Assembly (NCBI GenBank): GCA_004557195.1 | Contig: SFER01000006.1 | Location: 1 to 25,817 of the forward strand | Direction: 5' to 3' | Origin: Bacteroidales bacterium | GTDB taxonomy: Bacteria > Bacteroidota > Bacteroidia > Bacteroidales > Muribaculaceae | DNA length: 25,817 nucleotides | Shown here: positions 18,243 through 25,284 of the stretch, one piece after another | How positions within the stretch are numbered: position 1 is the first letter of the stretch | Layout of the letters: every line of letters begins with the position of its first letter | Made by a program: the position numbers and the translations under genes | The notes under the pieces: model-generated | Told to the model about the DNA's origin: nothing | What the model saw: only the letters and a program-made list of their open reading frames with translations | The model's database searches: none

Positions 18243-20855
18243 ATGAAACATCTACTATACATCCTATCGGCTTTTGCGCTACTGGCAGCGTGCAACGACG
18301 ACATCGACGTGGAGTCGCGCCTCGACAACAACCAAGAGGCTCTGCTCGGACGCGCTGTCAACTTCAACGCAAGCATCGCCGACGAGTTCACCGCGCGCGC
18401 TTCCTATGACAACTCGGGAGCGTTTAACCACGACGATATGCTCGTTATCTACCGCCAATATTCCAACGACGGCGGAACCACATTCGACGAGGAGAACACA
18501 GCCTACCGCGTGTATCACTACAAGGCGGTGTATGCCGGCAACACCAACATCCTGCTCAACACCGAGTGGGTGGTGAATCCGGGCAAGATAGGTTCAGATG
18601 GCAAAAACGCCGGCACACGAGCACAATTTGTGCAAACCGAAGCCGACTCGCTCACCTGGGATAACGGCAAGACAGTGCGTTTCCGCGCGTGGGGTCTCAG
18701 CAACCTCGCCGGCGCTCTCGGTGCCAACAGCTGGAGCGATTTCTACCCCGATTTCACGATGGCAGACTGGGTTTCGTCGTCGGGACCATCGCAGAGTATT
18801 CCGTTGTCGCTTCGCCACCTCGGATGCCGAATGGGATTCACCCCCTACCCCGGAAACAAAATCCACTCGGTGGAGATTTGCCTCGATGCCGCCGACTACA
18901 AGCGCATCGACAACTCCGACTCGATGATTAACGACCAAGAGGAATCGGAACGTAGCGACGAAGAGGCGCAAGCGATGGCAGATGCCGTAAGGGCTGCATA
19001 CGAACGATTGTGTATGCCTGGCGGTATCGACCTCACCCAGCGACGCCTCAAGGCTATGTCAGTTGCCTATTACAACAGTAAGCAGGTGTCGGAAATCGAG
19101 CGCGAAGAGAGCCAGGCAATGATGATTTCGTTTGACGAACTCACCGGGGCTGAAATAAAGACACAGGCACAGCGCCCGGTGTTCACCCAAAACGATGTGA
19201 ATTTCTACAGCATCTCCATCCCCTACGATATGAGCACCGACAACCCAATCAAGGGTGAAATCCTCACTATCCCGCCATACACCCGCTTTAGGATACGCAT
19301 CAGCGATGTAAACAACGGTGACGGCGCGCAGACAGGCGGATTTGAAGGCTCATACCACATTTTTGCACTCGACGACCTCGATAACCCGCTATTCGAGCAG
19401 GGATTGCACTTGTATTCGGGCTACAGCTACATTTTCCAGGTGGGTTACCACTACGGAAAATTCTCGGTTGATGTCCTCCCGACATTCTCTTGGACCGAGC
19501 AGGACGCTACGGCAAGCGATTTCACCGACACTTCATCGTCACTCACATCCGAAACCAACTATGACTGGTGGACCAACGCCATCGAGGATGCGATTTACCG
19601 CTCCATGGCGCTCCACGAGGAATACAGTCCGAAATTCGAGATAAGCAGCGAGCGCGATTTCCTTTCGTTTATCAAACTCGTGAACGGAACGGCAGATTCT
19701 CACACCGGGACGCTCTTGAGCCAATACCGCAGCATCACCAATCCCGACAACGGCTTGAATTACTGGTGGTATGACCCCGACAACCTCCGCAATGCCGAGG
19801 GAGACACCATCTGGGTGTCGCACGCAGAGGCGAAAGAGAAAGGTTACATCTTCTACAAGCGCTATATCCCCGGCGAGGGAGACCGCGCAGCCTACGTTAC
19901 CGAGTCTTATCTCGAAGGGGCTTTTTCGTTCTATAGCGACATCGTGAACCGCGCTTTCACCGTAACACTCACACAGGATATCGACTTCGGCGACTGCGAA
20001 ATCCCTGTCGTGGGCACTGCCGAGAACCGGTTCAAAGGGAAATTCAGCGGCTATTACGGCGGCGAGATACACGCGCTCAAAAATTTCTCGGTGGCTTCGG
20101 GATATGTCTTCGACTATACCAACGGCAGTGTAATCAGCAACCTTGTCATCGAGAGTTACCACAAGGCGGGCATTGTGAAAGACGGCTACAAGACATCGAT
20201 TATCGGTGTGGCGGTGAATGCACCATCGCCCGGCGGTGCTATCGCATCGAAAATCTACGGCACAGCGGCATCGCCATGCTACATTATAGGTTGTATCCAC
20301 ACCAGCGACTCCTCTATCGACACTCCGGGAGCACTTGTGGATATCGGCGACTACTTCAAGATGTGGGGCTGCATGAACACCACGGCAGACATCTCCGGCG
20401 GCGCGCTTCTCGGCGCATACGAGAACAATTCAAACCCATTCCTGGCACAACAGTCCAATCCGCTCAAGCTTGTGTGGGGCAACTGCATGTGCAACTACTA
20501 CGACACCGAAAAATCGCCCTCGGCAACCGCTGTGGGGGGATATGCCGACGCGTATGCCTACAACGAGTATGTGCGCGGAGCGCGGTCGCATGTTTTGTGC
20601 GCCAAGACCGACAACATCATCTCCGCTGCCGAGTATGACCGCATCTCCGACCCGCAGCAGAGAGCAGAATTCTACGGCATTGCGCCGTGGAAGGCGATGA
20701 ATTGCGCAATCCACGAGTATAACACCACCACATTTGGCAAGAGCAACCCCTGCCGAGTACACTACGAGCAGAACACGACGGGCTACAACCGCCGTTATCC
20801 CGTTCTCAAGGTTGGAGTGCCCGATGCCTCACAATACAGCGATGTGCTCAAATGA
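18243..20855 (+). CDS. Fimbrillin-beta-helix lipoprotein, candidate tip adhesin
   Basis: The 870-residue lipoprotein has a signal ending LLAAC (lipid Cys17) and T-A-R-A with Arg52. The fimbrillin-like unit reaches about residue 425, with LRHLGCRMGFTPYPG near 189 and a closing YIFQVGYHYGKFSVDVLPTF. The extension opens with FEISSERDFLSFIKLVNG near residue 463 and later has a VTLTQDIDFGDCEIPVVG segment followed by rungs (VFDYTNGSVISNLVIES, GCIHTSD, GCMNTTADISGGALLGAY). The rung pattern and the opening element parallel those of genes 9 and 13, so this is a further candidate tip adhesin. Its final ~100 residues (FGKSNPCRVHYEQNTTGYNR region) have no recognised family. Confidence 0.74.
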   Translation: MKHLLYILSAFALLAACNDDIDVESRLDNNQEALLGRAVNFNASIADEFTARASYDNSGAFNHDDMLVIYRQYSNDGGTTFDEENTAYRVYHYKAVYAGNTNILLNTEWVVNPGKIGSDGKNAGTRAQFVQTEADSLTWDNGKTVRFRAWGLSNLAGALGANSWSDFYPDFTMADWVSSSGPSQSIPLSLRHLGCRMGFTPYPGNKIHSVEICLDAADYKRIDNSDSMINDQEESERSDEEAQAMADAVRAAYERLCMPGGIDLTQRRLKAMSVAYYNSKQVSEIEREESQAMMISFDELTGAEIKTQAQRPVFTQNDVNFYSISIPYDMSTDNPIKGEILTIPPYTRFRIRISDVNNGDGAQTGGFEGSYHIFALDDLDNPLFEQGLHLYSGYSYIFQVGYHYGKFSVDVLPTFSWTEQDATASDFTDTSSSLTSETNYDWWTNAIEDAIYRSMALHEEYSPKFEISSERDFLSFIKLVNGTADSHTGTLLSQYRSITNPDNGLNYWWYDPDNLRNAEGDTIWVSHAEAKEKGYIFYKRYIPGEGDRAAYVTESYLEGAFSFYSDIVNRAFTVTLTQDIDFGDCEIPVVGTAENRFKGKFSGYYGGEIHALKNFSVASGYVFDYTNGSVISNLVIESYHKAGIVKDGYKTSIIGVAVNAPSPGGAIASKIYGTAASPCYIIGCIHTSDSSIDTPGALVDIGDYFKMWGCMNTTADISGGALLGAYENNSNPFLAQQSNPLKLVWGNCMCNYYDTEKSPSATAVGGYADAYAYNEYVRGARSHVLCAKTDNIISAAEYDRISDPQQRAEFYGIAPWKAMNCAIHEYNTTTFGKSNPCRVHYEQNTTGYNRRYPVLKVGVPDASQYSDVLK

Positions 20856-20878
20856 CAACCACCGACTAAACAAAAGAT

Positions 20879-21928
20879 ATGATGAACAAGACACTACAAT
20901 ACATATTTCTTCTGGTGGCGGCTGCGCTTCTCGGCGGCTGTGCCTCGCAGAATGAACCACAGCCCGAGGAGAAGGTGTTTCGGGTAACGAGCAGCATCGC
21001 CCCGTTTGCCGGGGAGGATATGGCTCGCGTGAACACCGAGGGGACCGCCTTCACCATCGGCGACCTCATCCGCATCAAGATTATATGCCCCTTTGTGTCG
21101 GGCACGCAAAACGGCGAGACCACCTGGGGCAACACCTACGACGCATTTTGGCTCCTGAAGTGGACCGGCTCATGGGGTCCGCTCGACGGCAGCGAGAAAT
21201 TTGACATCAACGGCGACTCGAAATATAGCGGTTCGTCGAATATCAACGCTCAAATCGAGGCGCAAAACACCCCCTACGTCTATACAGCCTCAACCTGGGC
21301 TACCGAGCAAAAGTTTATCAACCCCAACAACAACAGGGTGGTGCTGCAATACACCCCGCTCTTTTTTGCCGACCAGTCGCGCGAGGAGAATTACCGCATT
21401 TCCGACATCCTGTGGGCACAGACCTACATGCAAACCGGCACGGAATATGTCCACTTGGAGTTCCGACATGTGATGGCGGCGCTGCGCATCACCCTCGACG
21501 GGAATATCGGCGCTATCTCTGACGACGCTATCCTCACCCTCGAGGGGATGCCCGACATCGACCGCTGCGAGATTGTGGTGGGCGACTACTACGCGAGCCT
21601 CAGCAAGGTGAACAGCGACTACGGCTATCTCCAGAAGCACTCATGCACCAAGGAGATGAACGGCAAGGTGCTCGGAATCGGTGTTAACGACGAGGCTGCA
21701 GGCATTGCAAAAACCGTGGCAATGGCAGATGTAGCCAAAACCGGCATCTACACCGCCTTGAATGTCGGCTCCAAGAGCTACCGCATCATGGTGCCCCCCT
21801 GTGTGCTCACCGACAACGCCGTGTTTGTGCTCCGCGACGGCAACCGCCGCTTAAAGTCCACCCTTGAGCAGAAGACATTTGCCGAAGGCACCCTTTATAA
21901 CGTAACAATCACTGTCCCAACAGAATAA
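20879..21928 (+). CDS. Short fimbrillin-type lipoprotein lacking the closing Trp segment
   Basis: The protein has 349 residues from the first of two adjacent ATGs; the second ATG would shorten it by one residue. The signal ends LLGGC (lipid Cys21), followed by M-A-R-V with Arg50. A fimbrillin-like body has FRHVMAALRITLDGN near residue 195. The protein ends at LYNVTITVPTE, right where family members normally continue with the I-x-x-x-T-A-T-I-x-x-W closing strand. The last strand pair is therefore missing, so the subunit may be able to accept but not donate a strand. That would suit a fibre end. It is the smallest subunit in the operon. Confidence 0.68.
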   Translation: MMNKTLQYIFLLVAAALLGGCASQNEPQPEEKVFRVTSSIAPFAGEDMARVNTEGTAFTIGDLIRIKIICPFVSGTQNGETTWGNTYDAFWLLKWTGSWGPLDGSEKFDINGDSKYSGSSNINAQIEAQNTPYVYTASTWATEQKFINPNNNRVVLQYTPLFFADQSREENYRISDILWAQTYMQTGTEYVHLEFRHVMAALRITLDGNIGAISDDAILTLEGMPDIDRCEIVVGDYYASLSKVNSDYGYLQKHSCTKEMNGKVLGIGVNDEAAGIAKTVAMADVAKTGIYTALNVGSKSYRIMVPPCVLTDNAVFVLRDGNRRLKSTLEQKTFAEGTLYNVTITVPTE

Positions 21929-21935
21929 ATAGTGT

Positions 21936-24128
21936 ATGAAACGCAAAATCGCCTACATATTATCCGCCATATCGCTCATCGCACTGCTCCCCGCTTGCTC
22001 CGACAACACTCCGGAGCAGAAAATCGGCGATGAAACCCCGATAACCGGCATCATCGCCACCCTCGGCGACGCCGACGAAGCTCGCGCCAATGTGAGCCTC
22101 AAAGATGAGGAGTATATCGGTCGCAAAGACTTTGCCGACGGCGACAGAATCATCTTCACCAAGATATGCCGCACAGTCAATCCCATCGATGTGTTCACCT
22201 ACTCTGACATAGAGTGGCTGCGCACATCGGGAAGTTGGTCGCGCTTGAAAGATGACGGCTCGCCGGAGCGAATCTATTGGAGCGACGCCCTCAACAGCCA
22301 CACTTTCATCGCCTACAGCACCCCCAACCAATTGGGTGCAGGCGAATTTGACTGGGAGCTGCGCGCCGACGGCAAATATTACGGCACAATCGGGGCGAAA
22401 GAGAACGCCACCGACAGCGTTTCGTTCTCGAGCATCTACACCGCCGGGGCTATCAACCCCGCCGACAGCGGCGCGATAAAACTCCGCAAGGAGGACCTTG
22501 TGCTCCACTACAGCACCGACATGCATGCCCAGCCGAGCGGCTCCATCGCCTTGGTGCAGTTTCGCCACGCCTTGAGCTATGTGCAGGTGGCTGTGGGCAT
22601 CAACGGCTTCTCTGCCGGCGCAGCCACCGAGGACAACAAGTCGCGCGTGTGGGGCTTGACGATTCTCAACCAACCGGTGGAATATTGCTGGGATGGGATG
22701 AGCAACAAGGCTGAGCCTGTCGAGGGGAGCGTAACCAAAGATTTCAAGGCTTGCTGCTTCAATCCTGCCGGAAAGAATGTGAACCAATATCGCCAATTCA
22801 CATTCAATTCGCTCGCGGTGCCCACCACGGCAAGCGGACGCAATTTCCAAGTGCGCTTCATGGTTACCTACCCCGACCCGCTGAGTCCGACGACCAAAAC
22901 AATAACCCGCGCCTACACCGCCCAACTCGATAATCTCGTGCTCCCCGCCGGGAAGCGCACCACCATCAACATTCAGTTGAACCACAAGAACGAGTCGATG
23001 ACCGTGGGCGCAGTGTTTGGCGACTGGGAGGACCATCAGACCATCGACGATGGGAACCTCACTAAGAAATCCACCTTCCTCACAACCACCGACCGCTCCA
23101 CCATCAAAACCCACAACGAGGTGAACACAGCCGACGATGCCACATGGCTATACACCCCCACCGACAGCGAAGGGAACCCGCTGAAGGATGCCAATGGTTG
23201 GGATATCATCTACGACATCTACGGCAACGATGGCTACACCATCGGAAACGCCTACACCATAAGCACCGCCGAGCAACTCCTCGCTTTTGCCTACGAGGTG
23301 AACGAGGGGATGACGTTCCGCGACAATGGTGTCGGCTCTATCAAATATATCCGCCTCGATGCCAACCTCACCTTGCAGCCGAAACTCTACACCAATGTGA
23401 GCAAAATCACCGAAACCGAAAAAGCCGGTCTTGTGGAATGGATTGGCATCGGCGACAGCACTCATCCCTTCAATGGTGTGTTCCTCGGCTACCGCCGCCA
23501 GATTAACAACCTCTATGGCAAGCCGCTCTTCGGCAATGTGGATAATATCGCGGTGATTGAGCGTCTTGTGCTCACCAAAATCATCGAGGTGAACGGCAAC
23601 GGTGCCATCGTCGAGGAGAACAAGGGCACTATCGCCGCCTCGATTCTCGAGGGTAACGTAACCGGCACCCAGAAGCACGCAGGTAGTATCGTAGGCACCA
23701 ATTCGGGCATCATCATCTCCTGCTGCCACACCGGCGACGTTAAAGCACCCAACTACATCGGCGGAATCCTCGGCAGAAACATCGACAAAGGGATCGTGCT
23801 CGCCTGCTTCCACACCGGCGCCATCACAGCCACAGCCCCTGGCGCCGAAGGCACACACATATCGGGAATCGTGGTGGAGAACGGCGAGAATGCTATCATC
23901 CGCGGATGCTACTACAACAGCGATTTCCTCACCCCCACCGATTCATCGGGTTCGCAGGGGAAAAACACCATAGAAATGCAGGTGGAAGGGTTTGTAACCA
24001 CCATCAACAACGACATCCAGGCGTTCTACGACGATTACAAGGACCGCCCCATAATTCCGACCAACCTTCTTAACCGATTACTGTATTATAAATACACCTA
24101 CTACCCGGCATCCTACCCTGTCCCCTAG
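21936..24128 (+). CDS. Fimbrillin-GLUG lipoprotein, candidate tip adhesin, last operon gene
   Basis: The 730-residue lipoprotein has a signal ending LLPAC (lipid Cys21) and E-A-R-A with Arg50. The fimbrillin-like unit reaches about residue 365: IYWSDALNSHTFIAY, FRHALSYVQVAVGIN near 208, and the close TTINIQLNHKNESMTVGAVF. The extension opens with YTISTAEQLLAFAYEVN near residue 443, then a W-I-G-I-G-D segment, then clear GLUG-type repeats between about 580 and 660. These include GSIVGTNSGIIISCCHTGDV, then IGGILGRNIDKGIVLACF. GLUG repeats occur in bacterial surface adhesins and form beta-helix turns. The gene closes the + strand run; nothing downstream looks coding on that strand. Confidence 0.78.
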   Translation: MKRKIAYILSAISLIALLPACSDNTPEQKIGDETPITGIIATLGDADEARANVSLKDEEYIGRKDFADGDRIIFTKICRTVNPIDVFTYSDIEWLRTSGSWSRLKDDGSPERIYWSDALNSHTFIAYSTPNQLGAGEFDWELRADGKYYGTIGAKENATDSVSFSSIYTAGAINPADSGAIKLRKEDLVLHYSTDMHAQPSGSIALVQFRHALSYVQVAVGINGFSAGAATEDNKSRVWGLTILNQPVEYCWDGMSNKAEPVEGSVTKDFKACCFNPAGKNVNQYRQFTFNSLAVPTTASGRNFQVRFMVTYPDPLSPTTKTITRAYTAQLDNLVLPAGKRTTINIQLNHKNESMTVGAVFGDWEDHQTIDDGNLTKKSTFLTTTDRSTIKTHNEVNTADDATWLYTPTDSEGNPLKDANGWDIIYDIYGNDGYTIGNAYTISTAEQLLAFAYEVNEGMTFRDNGVGSIKYIRLDANLTLQPKLYTNVSKITETEKAGLVEWIGIGDSTHPFNGVFLGYRRQINNLYGKPLFGNVDNIAVIERLVLTKIIEVNGNGAIVEENKGTIAASILEGNVTGTQKHAGSIVGTNSGIIISCCHTGDVKAPNYIGGILGRNIDKGIVLACFHTGAITATAPGAEGTHISGIVVENGENAIIRGCYYNSDFLTPTDSSGSQGKNTIEMQVEGFVTTINNDIQAFYDDYKDRPIIPTNLLNRLLYYKYTYYPASYPVP

Positions 24129-24142
24129 GAGCATCTCGGCAG

Positions 24143-24178
24143 CAAAGATACGGTGGACGAATGTGGTGTGCGCGCAAA
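24143..24178 (-). promoter_or_regulatory. Possible antisense promoter at the operon's 3' end
   Basis: On the - strand, TATCTTTG (24143-24150) fits the -7 consensus TAnnTTTG. A TTTG lies 24 nt upstream of it (24175-24178), a little wider than the usual 19-21. If active it would fire into the 3' end of the GLUG lipoprotein gene and make an antisense RNA. Confidence 0.25.
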
Positions 24179-24240
24179 TCGCGCCAAAATCGTCGAGTTA
24201 ACCGAAAATTAACGCAGCCGGGCGGCGGTAGGATGGCAGG

Positions 24241-24276
24241 GATAGGGCCAATAGGGCGAATAGGGCTAATGGGCAT
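24241..24276. repeat. Four 9-bp tandem units (AATAGGGCN)
   Basis: Units begin at 24241, 24250, 24259 and 24268. The first three share ATAGGGC and the fourth is a degenerate AATGGGCAT. Short GGGC/ATTA-type tandem units of this kind occur in intergenic DNA of Bacteroidales. The copy number is likely to vary between strains. Confidence 0.6.
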
Positions 24277-24277
24277 A

Positions 24278-24338
24278 GCGCTGCATAAGCAGCGCAGCAA
24301 CCTCGCTCCCACCGCGCTGCGTAAGCAGCGCAGCAACC
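24278..24338. repeat. Duplicated hairpin with 4-nt loop
   Basis: Two 25-bp direct copies (24278-24302 and 24314-24338) differ at a single base. Each contains GCGCTGC and GCAGCGC as a perfect 7-bp stem. The loop is ATAA in the first copy and GTAA, a GNRA tetraloop, in the second. There is no T-run, so these are not classical terminators, though they could protect the 3' end of the operon message. Confidence 0.6.
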
Positions 24339-24375
24339 GAGGCGGCGAGGGCGTCCACCGCGACTGCGGACAGCC

Positions 24376-24397
24376 TCGCACCGCCTCCGGGGTGCGA
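24376..24397. repeat. 7-bp hairpin flanking the long inverted repeat
   Basis: TCGCACC and GGTGCGA pair around an 8-nt loop. The sequence resembles the reverse complement of 25175-25194, which flanks the other arm at a similar distance (21 versus 24 nt). It is the diverged outer part of the same inverted repeat. Confidence 0.5.
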
Positions 24398-24418
24398 TTT
24401 GGGGGCAACCTTCACCCG

Positions 24419-24473
24419 TCCCCGCATGTCGCCGACACCCCGGTCGGCGAAATACGGGGCTACGCACAGCTGC
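24419..24473. repeat. Left arm of 55-bp perfect inverted repeat
   Basis: This arm is the exact reverse complement of 25096-25150, with no mismatch over 55 bp. It contains its own internal hairpin: TCGCCGAC and GTCGGCGA pair around a 6-nt loop, with outer CCCCG/CGGGG reinforcement. The arms bracket 622 bp that include the 176-bp tandem duplication. Confidence 0.85.
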
Positions 24474-24489
24474 CACCACCTGCCGGGGT

Positions 24490-24841
24490 GGCGGATTACT
24501 TCGCCTTCTGTCATCATCGCACCACCGCGCAGCCTTCGGTGGAAGCCACACACATCATCGCACCACCGCGCCGCCATAGGCGTGCCTGCTGGTAGCACCA
24601 TGGTCCGTCGGACGAGTCAGACCAGTCGGACAGGTCAGACAGCATTGCAATGCAACTCCGCCGCCGGCGGATTACTTCGCCTTCTGTCATCATCGCACCA
24701 CCGCGCCGCCTTCGGTGGAAGCCACACACATCATCGCACCACCGCGCAGCCATAGGCGTGCCTGCTGGTAGCACCATGGTCCGTCGGACGAGTCAGACCA
24801 GTCGGACAGGTCAGACAGCATTGCAATGCAACTCCGCCGGC
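24490..24841. repeat. 176-bp tandem duplication
   Basis: Copy 1 is 24490-24665 and copy 2 is 24666-24841. They are almost identical. Two of the few differences form a swap: CGCGCAGCC and CGCGCCGCC exchange places between the two internal sites. Each copy contains two copies of CATCATCGCACCACCGCGC, the perfect palindrome GCATTGCAATGC, and repeated GTCGGAC/GTCAGAC elements. No reading frame across it looks conserved. Confidence 0.85.
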
Positions 24842-25080
24842 GGCGGAGAGAGTTGCCTCCGAGTGGTGCAATGCGGCACGCGGTAGCGCATGGTGAGGTG
24901 GCGCGGAGGTGCGGTACGGCATGGCGTGGCGCGAGCGGCGGAGCGTGGTGGTGCGGTGCAGCGCGGTGCAGCGTGGCGCGTCGTGGCGCAAGGCGAAGCT
25001 GCGAGGGTGGCGGCACGCGGTAGCGCGATGCGGTGATGTGCACGATGTGGAGATGATGACCGGAGGCGGACATTTTCGCT
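24842..25080 (+). repeat. G-rich low-complexity stretch with internal repeat
   Basis: The + strand is strongly biased to G over C, with many GGTG, GGCG and GCGGTGC elements. A 17-bp word, GCGGCACGCGGTAGCGC, occurs at 24873-24889 and again at 25010-25026. The stretch lies inside the 55-bp inverted repeat arms. No gene is supported here. Confidence 0.55.
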
Positions 25081-25094
25081 ACCCCGCGAGGGGT
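25081..25094 (+). repeat. Small GCGA-loop hairpin
   Basis: ACCCC and GGGGT pair around GCGA, a GNRA loop, directly before the right inverted-repeat arm. The function is unknown. Confidence 0.4.
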
Positions 25095-25095
25095 T

Positions 25096-25150
25096 GCAGC
25101 TGTGCGTAGCCCCGTATTTCGCCGACCGGGGTGTCGGCGACATGCGGGGA
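25096..25150. repeat. Right arm of 55-bp perfect inverted repeat
   Basis: This is the exact reverse complement of 24419-24473. Beyond the arm, similarity to the left flank continues but is diverged, ending with a Gly/Pro-codon-like CCACC/GGTGG hairpin at 25175-25194. The perfect core against diverged flanks suggests recent gene conversion, inversion or selection on the core. Confidence 0.85.
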
Positions 25151-25236
25151 GCGGCGGTGGGCGTGTATATCATCGCCACCCCGGAGGTGGTGGCAGGCTG
25201 TCATCCGCTCAGCGGCGGCGGGGCGGATAAATGAAA

Positions 25237-25261
25237 GGAGCACGCCGTGGGGGCGTGCTCC
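25237..25261 (-). terminator. Intrinsic terminator of the T9SS gene
   Basis: GGAGCACGCC and GGCGTGCTCC form a perfect 10-bp stem with a 5-nt loop. Read on the - strand it lies 23 nt after the stop of the T9SS gene and is followed by TTTCATTTAT. This is a good rho-independent terminator for that gene. It has no T-run on the + strand. Confidence 0.78.
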
Positions 25262-25284
25262 AGGGAAAGTATGTTAATTATGTA

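Larger units (their letters stand above)
24129..25236. other. Repeat-rich noncoding mosaic between pilus operon and T9SS gene
   Basis: This stretch of about 1.1 kb has no credible gene. Short open frames appear in all six frames, but they are Arg/His/Ser-rich and follow the repeats. It contains 9-bp tandem units, two near-identical hairpins, a 176-bp tandem duplication, a 55-bp perfect inverted repeat with diverged flanks, and a G-rich low-complexity stretch. Local strand composition changes from C-rich near 24360-24500 to G-rich near 24850-25030. No transposase or integrase is present in the window. Confidence 0.75.

Noticed and set aside
24490..24841. CRISPR-like array
   Set aside because: There are only two 176-bp tandem units without unique spacers of regular size, and no cas genes.
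24419..25150. Insertion sequence bounded by inverted repeats
   Set aside because: No transposase frame lies between the arms and no target-site duplication was seen.
24161..25179. Many 60-145 codon frames in the repeat mosaic
   Set aside because: They occur in all frames, follow the DNA repeats, and are Arg/His/Ser-rich with no domain pattern.
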